From: Synaphobranchus kaupii
Taxonomy: Eukaryota; Chordata; Actinopteri; Anguilliformes; Synaphobranchidae
Reading direction: 5' to 3'
Length of the DNA: 64,000 bases
Assembly: GCA_029718625.1 (NCBI GenBank)
Contig: CM056376.1
Span: 28,736,424-28,800,423, forward strand
Positions 11,071-22,740 of the stretch are shown here, piece by piece; the stretch's first letter is position 1; every line of letters begins with the position of its first letter. The notes beneath the pieces were generated by a model that worked only from the letters and a program-made list of their open reading frames with translations, did not search any database and was not told the origin of the DNA. A program made the position numbers and the translations under genes.

Positions 11071-12081
11071 ATGTACTGGTTGAGGTCTGAAGAGAAGATG
11101 GTTTGGACGAATGAGTCATGTTGTGCGTTTGAAGGGCAGCTGCTCTCCAGCGTGCTGCCACCTCTGCTCCTGCTGGAATGCACGCTGGGGATGCTGGGTA
11201 ACGGCGGGGCCCTCTGGATCTTCTGTTTCCACATGAAGCCCTGGAAGAGCAGCACCGTCTTTCTGTTCAACCTGGCTCTGGCCGACTTCCTGCTCAACGT
11301 GGCCCTGCCATTCCGCGCCGACTACTACTTCAGAAAGCTGGACTGGGTCTTTGGCGACGCCTTCTGTCGTATCTCCCTCTTCATGCTGGCCACGAACCGT
11401 AGTGGCAGCATTTTATTCCTGACAGCTGTGGCTGTGGACCGCTACCTGCGGGTGGTCCACCCCCACCACTCGCTCAACTCCATGCCCATCTCCAGGAGCG
11501 TGGGCATTGCCTTGGCCGTGTGGGTCCTCACCATCTCCCTGACCGCCCATCTTCTGTCCGCGCCCCAACACTTCCTGGCCCACGGCACCAACCACTGCGA
11601 CAGCTTCATCATCTGTCCTTCGTCTACCTCCAGCCCCATCTGGCACAGGGCCATCTTCGTCTTCTCCTTCTACTTGCCGCTGGCAGTCATCCTGTTCTGC
11701 TCTCTCCAGGTGGTGCTGAAGCTCAAGGAGAGGCAGTTGTGCAAGCGCGGCAGGATCCAGCGGGCACTACACCTCATCGTCCTGGTGGCCGCCATGTTCG
11801 CCGTCTGCTTCCTGCCGAGCAACGTCACCCAGCTGATGATCATGGCCGAGAACTCCAAAGAGTGTGACTCCTTCGAAGGCCTGGACACGGCCTTCTACAT
11901 TACCATCAGCATGACCTACCTCAACAGCATGCTGGACCCCCTCGTGTACTACTTCTCCAGTCCCGCCTTCCAGAAGATCTACAAGAGAGTAGCCCGCCTC
12001 AGCCTGAGGGCGAATGAGGAGCCGGGCCCAGCCGAGGACAAGATTAGAGACACCGGGTCTCAGAGTCTCAGCCAGCTGTGA
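11071..12081 (+). CDS. Hydroxycarboxylic acid receptor (HCAR1/2-like GPCR), copy B, intact
   Basis: This is a rhodopsin-class Gi-coupled receptor of 336 residues. TM1 is at about 26-53 (GNGGALW), TM2 62-83 (NLALADF), TM3 99-121 and TM4 141-162; ECL2 holds several Cys residues; TM5 lies at 193-213, TM6 232-252 and TM7 270-294. Arg110 in LFMLATNR corresponds to the ligand-carboxylate Arg of human HCAR2 (Arg111). DRY is at 123-125 and DPLVY at 289-293. The N-terminal Cys pair and WIFCFH block also match the family. The whole gene is one exon, as in mammals. The start at 11071 is the first in-frame ATG; Met10 (11098) is an alternative. A pyrimidine-rich AG at about 10965-10980 could be the acceptor of a 5'UTR intron. 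It lies downstream of duplicated DENR 3'UTR. HCAR1, 2 and 3 cannot be told apart from this alone. Confidence 0.9.
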   Translation: MYWLRSEEKMVWTNESCCAFEGQLLSSVLPPLLLLECTLGMLGNGGALWIFCFHMKPWKSSTVFLFNLALADFLLNVALPFRADYYFRKLDWVFGDAFCRISLFMLATNRSGSILFLTAVAVDRYLRVVHPHHSLNSMPISRSVGIALAVWVLTISLTAHLLSAPQHFLAHGTNHCDSFIICPSSTSSPIWHRAIFVFSFYLPLAVILFCSLQVVLKLKERQLCKRGRIQRALHLIVLVAAMFAVCFLPSNVTQLMIMAENSKECDSFEGLDTAFYITISMTYLNSMLDPLVYYFSSPAFQKIYKRVARLSLRANEEPGPAEDKIRDTGSQSLSQL

Positions 12082-12113
12082 GCCGTCACAAACGTGCTTC
12101 TTAAATTTCAACT

Positions 12114-12822
12114 TCAGACCTGCGTCAAATGCTTCAGACCTGGGTCAACTATTGTAATAAAACAGATCTTAGTACTGCAGACAAAACAGATCTTGATGCT
12201 TTACATCTTCAAGAAGATAGTTTTTATAAAGAAAAGGATGAAGGAGCATTTAAGCATTCTAAGGCTAGATGGTTGGAAGAGGGAGAAAAAAACTCAACTT
12301 ATTTTTATAATCTTGAAAAGCATAGATAAAATAAAAAAAATGGTTCATAGTCTATTTATTAATAATGTAGAAGTTAATGATCAAAAAAATTGAAAATGAA
12401 TTTTTTCTATAGTTCCCTTTATAAATCAAATCTATCCCAGATATGGAATCCTTTTTTCATCGGGTGAAAGAAAAAGTACTAAGAGTTGATGATCAGTTTA
12501 AATGTTTAACTGAGGCAGATTTGGATATAGTCAAATTAGATATTGCCATCTTACAAATGGAAAATGCAAAGTCCCCCGGGCTCGATGGCCTTACGACAGA
12601 ATTTTAGAGACATTTTTGGTGAAGTATTAGAGATTTACTCTTTTCGGCATTTAAAGATTGCATTAAGAATTCTGTCTTATCTCCCACTATGAAGCAAGGA
12701 CTATTACCGAAACCTAATAAAGACTCAAGGTTGTCAGAATGTTGGAGACCCACACTTTATTGTGTTGTGATTACAAATTATTGGCTGTTGTATGTTATAA
12801 CTGGGATTGTATTGAAGAGAAG
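12114..12822 (+). mobile_element. L1-like ORF2 fragment, unit B (left part)
   Basis: It starts about 30 bp after the HCAR stop. One frame reads SKARWLEEGEKNSTYFYNLE, typical of the L1 endonuclease-RT linker, followed by GKSPGLDGLTTEF and LLPKPNKDSR. Stops break it. A solo LTR interrupts it at 12823. The same fragment follows HCAR in unit C with the same lesions. Confidence 0.8.
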
Positions 12823-13930
12823 TGTTAGGATCCTGTACTTTGTCTGTCTATTTATTCTTTATTATTATTTTTCCTGATTTCATTTCCCTCGTGATTGTCA
12901 GTCCGCGTTCCATGTTTTCTGAGATTCCACTCCCTGTCTTTGTCATTTCACTATTCGGGTGATTTTGGGAACATTCGGGTTTCCTCTGTATTTCGTATCT
13001 CGTTTTCTTCCTTCTGACTTTATTTATATTTGTATATAATACTAATGTACTAATCATACTAACTGTTAGATTAGATTTAATACTAACCTGCTAACAAACT
13101 AACGTGTATATAATACTAACCAGCTAACCTACTAACATTAGGGTTTTAGAGTTCGCTACTAACATTACTAATTACTAATTCATCTTGAGTTTCTACCTGC
13201 AGCTGTCATTTCCCTCCTCGTTATCCTATCCCTGTATCTATCTGATTTCGCATTCTCTGCACGTGTGTCCACTTTCGCGTTCCTCCCCTCCAAGCTGTGC
13301 ACTTGTCTAACTGCTAACTCCAGGACGTTTGTTATCATTGTGTCTATGTGCATTCCGGTCCGTGTCTTACGTTTTCTCAGCTTCCCTTATCATTTCATTG
13401 TGCTCACCTGTGAGCGATCTCCCCTCCCCGTATCTGCACACCTGATTCCCATTATGTCTGTCTCTCCCTGTGTATTTAACCCCTGTTATTTCAGTCTGTC
13501 TTCGCGAGTTCCTCACATGATATTTTGCTTCTGTGTTACCTTCTGTTTTCTGAGATTCTGCCTGAGCTGTTTGTTTATTCTGTAGTTTTTGTTTCCCTAG
13601 TTTTTTGCCTGTTTTTTGCCGGTTTTTTTATGTTTTCAGTCTGTTTTGTTTTGTTTTTGTTCCTCCTCTGCCTCCCCGGTTTTTGACTCCTGCCTGTGTT
13701 CTCGCGACCCTGTTTTTGGATCCTGGTTTTGCACTTTTGCTGTGCCTTACCGGTTTTGACCCCTGCCTGTTCCTTGACCACTCTTTGGACTGTGTTTTGT
13801 TGCGTTGCCTGTCTACCCGGTTTTTCGACCCTGCCTGTTTTACCACGGATTGCTGCCTTGCCCTGATTAAACTTCGTTTTTTTTATACTCCTGCCTGCGT
13901 TTGGGTCCTTCCCCCCGCCCGCTCATAACA
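12823..13930 (+). mobile_element. Solo LTR (1108 bp) in the L1 fragment, unit B
   Basis: It begins TGTTAGGATCCTG and ends GCTCATAACA, flanked by AGAAG on both sides (12818-12822 and 13931-13935). These are TG...CA termini with a 5-bp target duplication. The uninterrupted target is preserved in unit A near 8572. An ATTAAA-type signal lies near the right end. The interior is T/C-rich and has no coding capacity. The copy in unit C (30009-39429) has the same duplication and is broken by later insertions. Confidence 0.9.
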
Positions 13931-13935
13931 AGAAG

Positions 13936-14158
13936 GGTGTTTTCAGAAGGATGTTTTATCATAGTAATAGAGAAAAGATCTCTCATTGTACAATCATACC
14001 AATTGAAACGTATATTAAATTCTCTAAATCCTCAAGAAACAGAAGTGGCGGACTGCAGGCTCTTTAGCCACTGGAAGGTCTCGGTATATTATCTCTGTCA
14101 GCCAAAGCAAAGCAGAGACAATATATATAGCTTATCGCTTGTGTCAACGTGCATTTCT
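13936..14158 (+). mobile_element. L1 fragment, unit B (right part)
   Basis: This continues the L1 fragment after the solo LTR and matches unit A 8575-8792. It runs to GCATTTCT, where the MITE at 14159 is inserted. A short remainder, the CT-rich tail, resumes at 15853-15914. Confidence 0.7.
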
Positions 14159-15852
14159 GGGCCCTATCTTACACCCGGCGCTAACCCAAACGCAAGTGTC
14201 TTTGCTATCTTACACACGGCGCATGGTTCATAATGCCTTGCGTTCACGTCGTTTAACTAGCATGTATTCTTGCGCCCATTACAAGTGAACTGGGCGTGTT
14301 GGTCTTAAGATGAGTGGCCAGGATTCTTTTTGGCGTATTGCTATCTTGAGCCAGCAGAAAGCGCTTGCGCTAGAACCACCACAAACCTGATCTAAAGTCA
14401 TGTCGCAGTTGTTTACATGTTATTTTAACGGCACATATAAGTGCGTCTACATAGGTGTGTGCACAACGCGCGTACCCTCCTGTCTGTTACACACAAGGGC
14501 GTGCACAAGCATGACTAAAATATCTAGATCACAATGTGAAATATTATTATTGTGTAGGCTATATCAAAAATGCATAATAATAAAAGGTTCCATAGGTCCA
14601 CATACCTTTCCCTCAGCGAAGGGAAACGATGCCACATTACATTGCTCTCAGCCCACTCCATCAACATCCAGGCGATGTGCGATGGTACGGGACAATGGCT
14701 ATCCGTTAAAAAGGAGCTGATAACACCTATATCAAGCTGCGCTAATTGTCATTTACACCTAATGCGTGAATTGTCATTCAATGGAAAACTCGCGCACTGC
14801 AATAGACGGACATTTCAGTTTTGAAAATGCACTTCAGATGTCATTACAATACAGCTCTGTTTATCTAGGAAAACAGTCTGTAAGTAAATAGAATGGTTTG
14901 TGACTGAAAGAAGTTCAAAACCTTGTCCAGTGAATATTGCTTTTATAGCGTCTAATTATAAACGAAAACAAATTTGCAGCACGTTACAATTAATTCACAA
15001 TTAAATTTAATACCATTATCTGCATGTACGCTTTACAGGAGCAGGTCTGTTTCCCCTGCTGTAAATCACACTTTTAACGGTCTTCCTGGGAAAGTGGATT
15101 GTTTTAAAGCATTACGCTACCAGTAAAACAGGTTGGTCACATTTCCATAAGCAGGACATTATAAAACAAGGGAAAATATGCGTGAACCTATGGGTTGCCA
15201 ACCTGACAGCTTTATTGTATTTATTGTCATCATTAAGGCAAAATAACGTTATTTATTTTATTAATCAAAATTAGAATGCAGGTAATGTACTTCGAATGAA
15301 GCTTGAACATGAGTTCATTGCTTCATTGCATAATCAAACGAAATTCGTTAAACAAGCAGGCTAATTTGGCGTTTTCTAAGGTGAGATGGAAGCCATTGGT
15401 AGCTTATTCTCAGCTGTTGCAGGTGCCTTTAACGAAATTTAACCGCGTATATTTTGTAAAATAACAGCACTTTCGGAAATGACCGGGAACTCATAATGGT
15501 TTGTCCGAATAATATTTATCATAGGCTACTAGTGAATCATATAGCCTATTCCTTGATCGCACTAAACACGCACGCGCATGTCTGTTTCGCCATCATATAA
15601 GCAATCCGCCGAGGTGGAAAAGCAGGCTTTTAAAGGGAATGGGATATGACATTTTGATTGGTTTATTGCATGTCACACCCAAGACACACCTATAATTAAT
15701 GAAGAGACTAGGTTCAGCCCACTTGCACGCTGCGCCGTGCTTAGCGCCCAAAAAACACGCCGTTAAAATAGCAAAGGTGGACTTGGACACGCCCTAAATG
15801 GACTTTACGCCATGCGCTTAGACCAAGCACCAAGATCGCCAAGATAGGGCCC
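14159..15852. mobile_element. MITE with GGGCCCTATCTT ends and 3-bp target duplication
   Basis: The terminal inverted repeats are GGGCCCTATCTT and AAGATAGGGCCC, with TCT on both sides (14156-14158 and 15853-15855). Unit A shows the empty target GCATTTCTGTCTCTC. Subterminal GGCGC-rich motifs are present at both ends. No transposase is seen. A 3-bp duplication suggests a PIF/Harbinger-type element, which is a tentative class. Unit B lacks about 240 bp that unit C has at 40455-40690. Confidence 0.8.
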
Positions 15853-15914
15853 TCTGTCTCTCTCTCTCTTTCTCTTTCCTGTCTGTCTCCTCTCTGTACT
15901 GCAGGCCTGTGGCC

Positions 15915-16399
15915 TGTGATCCAATTACATTCCAGGCTCAAGGATATATGGCCTATCTTATCGTTAGAGAGCCCGAAGAGACACTCCTGATAACAAGACG
16001 ACTCTCGAAGACCAAATAGTTATTGAAAACTGTTTGTGTGACGTTAAGGGCTAGGGGTCACTGTGCGCTCATTCAATATGCATGATCTAACCAATCATTG
16101 ACTTTGTATATTTTACTATATGCTAATGTGTAACCATGTACCAATCAGTGATAAAATTATGTATGTTGTTATATTCCACTCTATGCCTATGCATTAATTA
16201 TGTACCAATCAGAAGTAAGATAATCTATGTATTAGTTTGATTAAATATGGCGGAGACTGCCTGTGTCTCTTCAGTTCATGCTTGACCACCTTGTGTGTGC
16301 AAGTACTGGACTCTTTCTGCAGAAAAATAAATCCTTTTCTTCTTGGATCTACCTGGTCATGCTTTCTCATTAAAAGGAGAGAAATTCCTCTGCTCAACA
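15915..16399 (+). mobile_element. ERV-type LTR (probable solo)
   Basis: It starts TGTGATCC and ends CTGCTCAACA. It carries repeated ACCAATCA boxes (CCAAT type) at about 16090, 16140 and 16205. A TATA-like GATTAAATATGG lies near 16240 and AATAAA at 16326-16331, close to the right end. This order fits U3-R-U5 of a retroviral LTR. No matching target duplication is visible, so the ends are provisional. Its right part recurs at 56425-56694. Confidence 0.5.
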
Positions 16400-16422
16400 G
16401 TATGTTAAAAAAATTAATGTAA

Positions 16423-16694
16423 GAGCCGTCTTGGTGGCGTAGACTGTAAGAGCACCGTTCACATGCTCATTGCGAGCAGCGACGTTGGCGGTTCGAATCT
16501 GGCCACACGACCTTTGTTGCATGTCTCTCCTGGTCTCTCCCTCTCTCGTTCCCATTCTTCCTGTCACTCTACACCGGTCTGCCCCAATAAAGTTGAAAAA
16601 GCCCTAAAAATATAACTTAAATATAAGCTGTGATGTATAAGTTGCTCTGGATAAGAGCGAAGCCTATGCAGTATACAAAAAGGCTGAATGTAAT
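16423..16694 (+). mobile_element. tRNA-derived SINE
   Basis: The head contains an A-box-like GGCGTAGACTGTAAGAGC and a B-box GGTTCGAATCT at the tRNA spacing (16437-16500). A tRNA-unrelated body follows, with a tail word GCTCTGGATAAGAGCG close to the conserved 3' domain of fish SINEs. It is too diverged to be a working tRNA gene. A shorter copy lies at 56717-56806. Confidence 0.7.
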
Positions 16695-16807
16695 AAAAGC
16701 TTTATTCTACAATTCATCCTCAGTATTCATTCTGTGAAGTGCAATGTTATTTAAGAAATATGAATACAGAGCGAGAATACATGTTCTGAAGTTGATTAGG
16801 GGTATAA

Positions 16808-18748
16808 TGTCATGAACCTAATACGGGCTGGACCCAAATGCAACGCCCAGGAGACAGAGGGACAGAAAAAGGGTAATTTATTATAATAGCTTGGGGTAGT
16901 CCGAAGCTGTACACAGATAATAAAAACAATAATAACAGGGTCAGGAATCTCTCCGGAACTTGAATCTGCTCCAAGCCGGAGCTGGACTTGAACGGCAACA
17001 GGTTGTTCCAAGCCGGAACTGGACTTGGTGCTGGAACCCTGGAGTTCCACCTGGAACTGGGCAGGACAGGAAACTGGAACGGATTACAGGAACTGGATCA
17101 CTGGAACATGGAGTTGTTCCAAACCGGAACTGGACTGGACTGGGACTGGATAGTCAAACTGGAACTGGATCACGGGAACGTGGAGTTGTTCCAAACCGGA
17201 ACTGGACTTGGCACAGGACACTGGATGTTCCAAACCGGAACTGGACTTAGTACGGGAAACTGGAGTTCCAAACCGGAACTGGACTTGGTACGGGATACTG
17301 GAGTTCCAAACCGGAACTGGACTTGGTACGGGATACTGGAGTTCCAAACCGGAACTGGACTTGGTACGGGAAACTGGAGTTCCAAACCGGAACTGGACTT
17401 GGTACGGGATACTGGAGTTCCAAACCGGAACTGGACTTGGTACGGGATACTGGAGTTCCAAACCGGAACTGGACTTGGCACAGGACACTGGATGTTCCAA
17501 ACCGGAACTGGACTTAGTACGGGAAACTGGAGTTCCAAACCGGAACTGGACTTGGTATGGGATACTGGAGTTCCAAACCGGAACTGGACTTGGTACGGGA
17601 TACTGGAGTTCCAAACCGGAACTGGACTTGATACGGGATACTGGAGTTCCAAACCAGAACTGGACTTGGTACGGGATACTGGAGTTCCAAACCGGAACTG
17701 GACTTGGTACGGGAAACTGGAGTTCCAAACCGGAACTGGACTTGGTACGGGATACTGGAGTTCCAAACCAGAACTGGACTTGGTACGGGATACTGGAGTT
17801 CCAAACCGGAACTGGACTTGGTACGGGATACTGGAGTTCCAAACCGGAACTGGACTTGGTACGGGATACTGGAGTTCCAAACCGGAACTGGACTTGGTAC
17901 GGGAAACTGGAGTTCCAAACCGGAACTGGACTTGGTACGGGATACTGGAGTTCCAAACCGGAACTGGACTTGGTACGGGATACTGGAGTTCCAAACCGGA
18001 ACTGGACAGGAACTGGACTGGAAGCAGAGGAAGGGATGACGGGTGGGTACGGCAAGGCAGAGCAGTGCAGCGGAGCTCAGGTTGGCCCGGTTGGGGCAGC
18101 AGGGCAACAGTGGAAGCTGCAACCGTAACCGTAGCAATGGCGGTAGCCACGGCCGGACAGGGACCACTGTAGAATGGAGAAGCAGAACACCCAGCTGCGG
18201 GCGCAACGTCAGGTGGAGGCAGAGGTACCGCAACACACACAGGGAGTGGTAAACAGCTACAGACTGGCAGAAACAGTAGAAAGGTGGTTAATGAGACAGG
18301 CAAAGTTCAGGCAGGGAAAACCGCAAACAGACAGGACTAGTTAGCAACAACAGTAGGCAGAGAGCATTAAAGCACCGAGTCAAAACCAAACTGAAGTCTT
18401 TAGGGCACAGGACAGGGATTCAAAGACCAGGATACAAACGAACAACGTTAACGAACTGGCGCTGAATAGCAGCCAGCCGGAGGGTTAAATAGGGAAGTGA
18501 GATTGGAAACAATTAAGAGGCGTGCAAAATGTAAGCGAGGGTGATTGAACAATTGAAGTGTGCGGAATGCATGCAGCAACGGGGAAAGGAGATAGGCTGA
18601 AACCGGAGTGGGGAAAAGGAGTGAAACAAAGGGAAAGAACACGCCCAGTCTGTAGCAACGGGGAAAACACGGACAAGGGAATCAAACATGACACGGAGGG
18701 AAAAGGGCAAAACACGGAAAATGGACGGGATGGGAACGGAACGTTACA
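16808..18748 (-). mobile_element. Solo LTR of a chromovirus-related gypsy element
   Basis: It is flanked by TATAA on both sides (16803-16807 and 18749-18753). Its minus-strand ends, TGTAACGTTCCG... and ...ATGACA, match the LTRs of the element at 30116-37265. The stretch next to the minus-strand 3' end also shares the sense word CTCCTGG...GTTGCA...GGGT with that LTR. The interior is dominated by a 38-bp minisatellite. No internal retrotransposon sequence remains. Confidence 0.88.
17105..18010. repeat. 38-bp minisatellite within the solo LTR
   Basis: The core word CCAAACCGGAACTGGACTTG recurs every 38 bp, more than 20 times, with small variants (GGTACGGGATACTGGAGTT or GGCACAGGACACTGGATG). The unit has no stop codon in most frames on either strand and 38 is not a multiple of 3, so frames of 300 residues and more appear on both strands. 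They are not genes. The LTR at 30116 has related but differently organised CAGTTCCGG repeats. Confidence 0.92.
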
Positions 18749-19721
18749 TATAAGGGGTCACTGTATTGCATAGAGTACTCTATTGTATTGAGTGTGCAAC
18801 TGGGGAACATGTTTATACCCACAAATTCTGCATTCTAAAATCAACGATTCAGCCTGAATTTTGTTTTGAAAACAAAGTGGCTTTTGACCATAGACCATAA
18901 AACCAATCGAAGAGATTCACATTAACGTATTTTTATTGCAAAGGCAAAAGAGGTTTCCAATATTAACTGTTCAGAAACTCACTAGCTCGCTCGCTAGCTC
19001 GTAGCCCACACATGGAAGGTTGGAGTTACGCATCCGGCAATCCAGTGTTGAATAGCCTAACTCTGCTGTGCTTATGAACTCACTAGCTCGCTCGCTAGCT
19101 CGAGCTATGTCTGGTACCATGTTTCTCGGTTACAACAGCAGAATGGTATCTCATTAGTATGCATAAGCTAGGGCTGTGATAGGCCGAAAACATCACCTGT
19201 GAGGGTAGTAGGATATGACGTCACGCGTGCCGCTGCTTTTCTTGGCAAGACACGCCCTGCATAGCATTCAAGCAGTAGGATTGGCCAGGTGTCCATGCTC
19301 ACACCTCGGGGTAAAGTCGTGGTTCGAAGGGAGCACACGAACCGGAATGTACTAAAAGTCATAACCAAGATATATGTCAAATTCAAAGACCCCCTAGTTT
19401 GTGATTCCCGTACCCCACCCACAACCCCTAAACATAACCTCACAGGAGTTCACGTAACTCTGGTTCATGCCCAAACTGTTAAGATAGTGGGGTTGTATGC
19501 TCCACGCTACTGTGGCATTTCCGGTACCCTGTTTCTCGGTTACAACAGTAAAGGTGCTGTAGGAAGCCGTGTTGTCGGCCTGTGACATACCTCGCTAGCT
19601 CGTAGCCCACACATGAAAGGTTGGGGCAATCCAGTGTTCAATAGCCTAACGTTAAATGTATTTCATAGAATACTAATAGCCCAATTTTAAAACTGTATTT
19701 CCATATTTTACTGATGCAAAC
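18749..19721. repeat. Non-coding stretch with repeated CTAGCTCG motifs
   Basis: From 18795 to about 18925 it matches 58502-58630. After that, ACTAGCTCGCTCGCTAGCTCG occurs at about 18980 and 19081 and in shortened form at 19591. TTTCTCGGTTACAACAG occurs at about 19121 and 19530. I recognise no gene. The two longest frames (about 90-100 codons, opposite strands) show no family features. Confidence 0.5.
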
Positions 19722-19723
19722 TA

Positions 19724-20263
19724 CACTGCCTGGCCAAAAAAAAAGTCGCAGTTGCACCAGTCATGCATAGTGCCCACTGTACAAGCCTCTGGAGGCAGTG
19801 TTATGATCTGGGGTTGCTTCAATTGGTCAGGTCTAGGCTCAGCAACGTTATGCAGCAATAAAATTAAGTCAGCTGAGTACCTGAATGTACTGAATGACCA
19901 GGTTATCCCATCAATGGGCATATTCCAGGACGACAATGCCAAGATTCATCGGGCTCAAATTGTGAAAGAGTGGTTCAGGGAGCATGAGGAATAATTTTCA
20001 CACATGAACTGGCCACCAGAGTCCTGATAACCCCATTGAAAGTCTTTGGGATGTGCTGGAGAAGACTTCACGGAGTAGTTTGACTCTCCCGTCGTCAATA
20101 CAAGATCTCAGCCAAAAATTAATGCAAGTCTGGACGGAAATAAATGTTGTGACGTTGCATAAGGTTGTCGAAACAATGCCACGGCGAATGCACGCCATAA
20201 TCAAAGCTAAAGGCGGTCCAACAAAATATTAGAGTGTGTGACTTTTTTTTGGGCCGGGCAGTG
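19724..20263 (+). mobile_element. Tc1 deletion derivative, second copy
   Basis: It has the same CACTGCCTGGCCAAA termini and the same internal deletion junction as 9430-9974, here on the plus strand, with TA at 19722-19723 and 20264-20265. Translation shows [11 protein letters not shown] and [11 protein letters not shown] and then breaks. Two copies with one shared junction mean the deleted form itself was mobilised. Confidence 0.9.
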
Positions 20264-20630
20264 TATTTAGGCTGTACTAGCTATTTAGGCTGTATGTCTT
20301 TCAGCTAGAATGTGTTTGCGTCTAGCCCATTGTGCATGCATGTCTCCATATACACTTGGTTCATTAATTTACATGCTTCTTCATGATCCATAGCTCAGGT
20401 GGTGCTGTTCATTGTATTTCATTATACATTAAATACTGCTCATCTACAAACTCTTTTAATGTAATTGTGTGCTGTCTGTAATAGGATAACTGTTCTCATT
20501 CTTGTCAATAGAGGGCGTTATGGTTAAGCGAATGTCTGCATACATTTCTTTGGAATGCATGTCTCTCTCCGTGTTTATCTTCATGCATTATTCATCATTA
20601 GTTAGCTATAAAAAAATAAGTGATATCACA
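20264..20630. other. Intergenic, nothing recognised
   Basis: AT-rich sequence with no open frame, repeat or RNA that I can support. Confidence 0.4.
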
Positions 20631-21083
20631 TCAAAAACGTCTACGACGTAAAAAAAAGCCAAGTTACTCACGCATAGCCTACATAGCGCTGTCTATAAGT
20701 TCTTAATTCCAACTTGCAAAAACTAAGCCTGCCTTTAAAAGTCTTGATATCAAAATGTGGCCAAGTTACAACTAACAATATTGCCTATCGTAGCTCACAT
20801 TAAATAAACTAGCTCTATTCCAAAGCAATGCTATCCAAACTTTCCTAAATTATTTAATGCAACTTGGCCCTGTGTTTCTTCATCTTACCATCTCATTGTG
20901 ATCAATGAAACTGCATGTGCCACATCAAACTGCAAAATGAAAATAATTTATAGCGGAAATACTCTGATTCAGATGTGTTGCACTTAGAAATTTAACAGAA
21001 ACATTACTACACTATATGGCATGTTTGAACAATTGTTTGCATCCACTGCTTTGGGTCTATGAAAAGCACAGAATGAATAAAAT

Positions 21084-21117
<34 letters not shown>

Positions 21118-21849
21118 GCATTTATTGATTTATTTGTTTGGATTTCTATCAAAAACCTGTGTGGTCCTACAGAGCATAGATATCCTTGTGTTCACAAAAT
21201 TCTGTTTGCAAATATCATAAATACTATTATGTTAAGAAAATTGGTACTATTACTTATTTGCCACCATCTGACCCACAAACATGTCTGGATACGTTTGTAA
21301 AAATGCTTCATGTACGATATTTTCTAGGTAAAAATATTACTCATTTTTATCTGCATTTATTTATTCATCACCCCTTTCTCTATTGTACTTGATGTTTCTT
21401 CATATAAATGTCTGTTTGTGAATTGTAAAGAATTCTGTAGCAGCAGTTAACATTTTAAAACCTGTACATTTTCTAAAGTAAACTTGCCAACAAAGTACAA
21501 CCATATCCTTTCTGGAGTGTAATTATTCATCAACTGTTAAAAACATTCATTGAAATCATATGTTGTTCCATGAGGCCCAATCTCTTCAAATGCAAAGATG
21601 AAGAAACACAGGGCCAAGTTGCATTAAATAATTTAGGAAAGTTTGGATAGCATTGCTTTGGAATAGAGCTAGTTTATTTAGTGTGAGCTACAATAGGCAA
21701 TATTGTTAGTTGTAACTTGGCCACATTTTGATATCAAGACTTTTAAAGGCAGGCCTAGTTTTTGCAAGTTGGAATTAAGAACTTATAGACAGCGCTATGT
21801 AGGCTATGCGTGAGTAACTTGGTTTTTTTCACGTCGTAGACGTTTTTGA
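20631..21849. mobile_element. Foldback-like element with ~255-bp inverted arms
   Basis: The left arm (20631-20886) begins TCAAAAACGTCTACGACGT. The right arm (21595-21849) is its near-perfect reverse complement, ending ACGTCGTAGACGTTTTTGA. About 700 bp lie between, including a TTA microsatellite (about 21088-21117), without a transposase. No clear target duplication is visible. It could be a long-TIR MITE or an inverted duplication. Confidence 0.75.
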
Positions 21850-22221
21850 CCTGATTTCAGTATACATGGTGTATACATTCCGATTTTTTTTTGTTTTTGT
21901 TTCAACCAAATTTAATGTTCTAAACAGCTGTATACATGAGTGCTGGTTCGCCTGTGTACCTCTCCAGACCACATTAACACATTTACAACAAGCCTGCATA
22001 AGCAGTCTGCAGATAATTCAGCAATTAAGAGTACTTGCTGCCAATGCACACGGGCTGACCTGTTAAATCGAGATGTGACACAGTGTTCCCAGTTCCCACG
22101 TGTCCTGGAAAACCTGGAACCTTTTCTTGCAGATTTCCAGTCATGGAAAATAAGAAAATTGCCGAAATGTCTGGAAAACAATTAGTTGTCCTGGAAAATT
22201 GTTTTAGTGTAACGTTATAGG
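21850..22221. other. Intergenic, nothing recognised
   Basis: No gene seen. Short frames run both ways at 21912-22185 without family features. TCCTGGAAAA words recur at 22104, 22190 and 25847, which suggests a further degraded repeat around the hAT elements. Confidence 0.35.
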
Positions 22222-22740
22222 CAGAGGTGAAAAATCCAGGCTCAGAAAGTAAAAGTCCTCCCCAGTATTTTGTTCCAATCACCTGGATTTGCTAATTAGC
22301 ACAATTCTTCAGCCAGGAGGTAGAACTAGTTAGTGAAGTCAGGTGGCTGAGTTTGTGGTAGGCTTGGGACGATGGTCGATGGAATCGACTATTGACAATG
22401 GTTGAACCCATCGGCGATGGCTATCTTTGTCGATGCCTGGACGATTTTTCTTTTTTTAATTCTTAAAATAAAAATAAAAATTTTGCCTCTCATTCTGTGT
22501 TTTTAGTAAATTTTCTACTCTACCATGCATTTACAATGTAATGTGTTGTCTGCGTCTTTGAAATGTGATCGCGGCAGCGCCATAATTTACCTGGGTTGAG
22601 CAAAATCACGCTGATAGCCTACCTTCTGTTAGACCACAGTGCAACTAACTATATAATTTAATTCAGGCCTAATTAAACAAATTATATTTCGTATTCAATA
22701 GTGCTATTGATAAACTATTGTTCAGTCTAGAACGGAGTGT

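Noticed and set aside
16430..16505. tRNA gene
   Set aside because: A and B boxes are present, but the cloverleaf is degraded and a SINE body and tail follow. The same holds for 41390-41477 and 56720-56800.
16988..18303. Overlapping open frames of 240-394 codons on both strands
   Set aside because: They are produced by a stop-free 38-bp minisatellite inside a solo LTR; the translation is a 38-residue repeat in rotating frames with no domain.
19168..19585. Opposite-strand frames of 91-98 codons
   Set aside because: No recognisable domain, no splice or start context, and surrounded by repeats.
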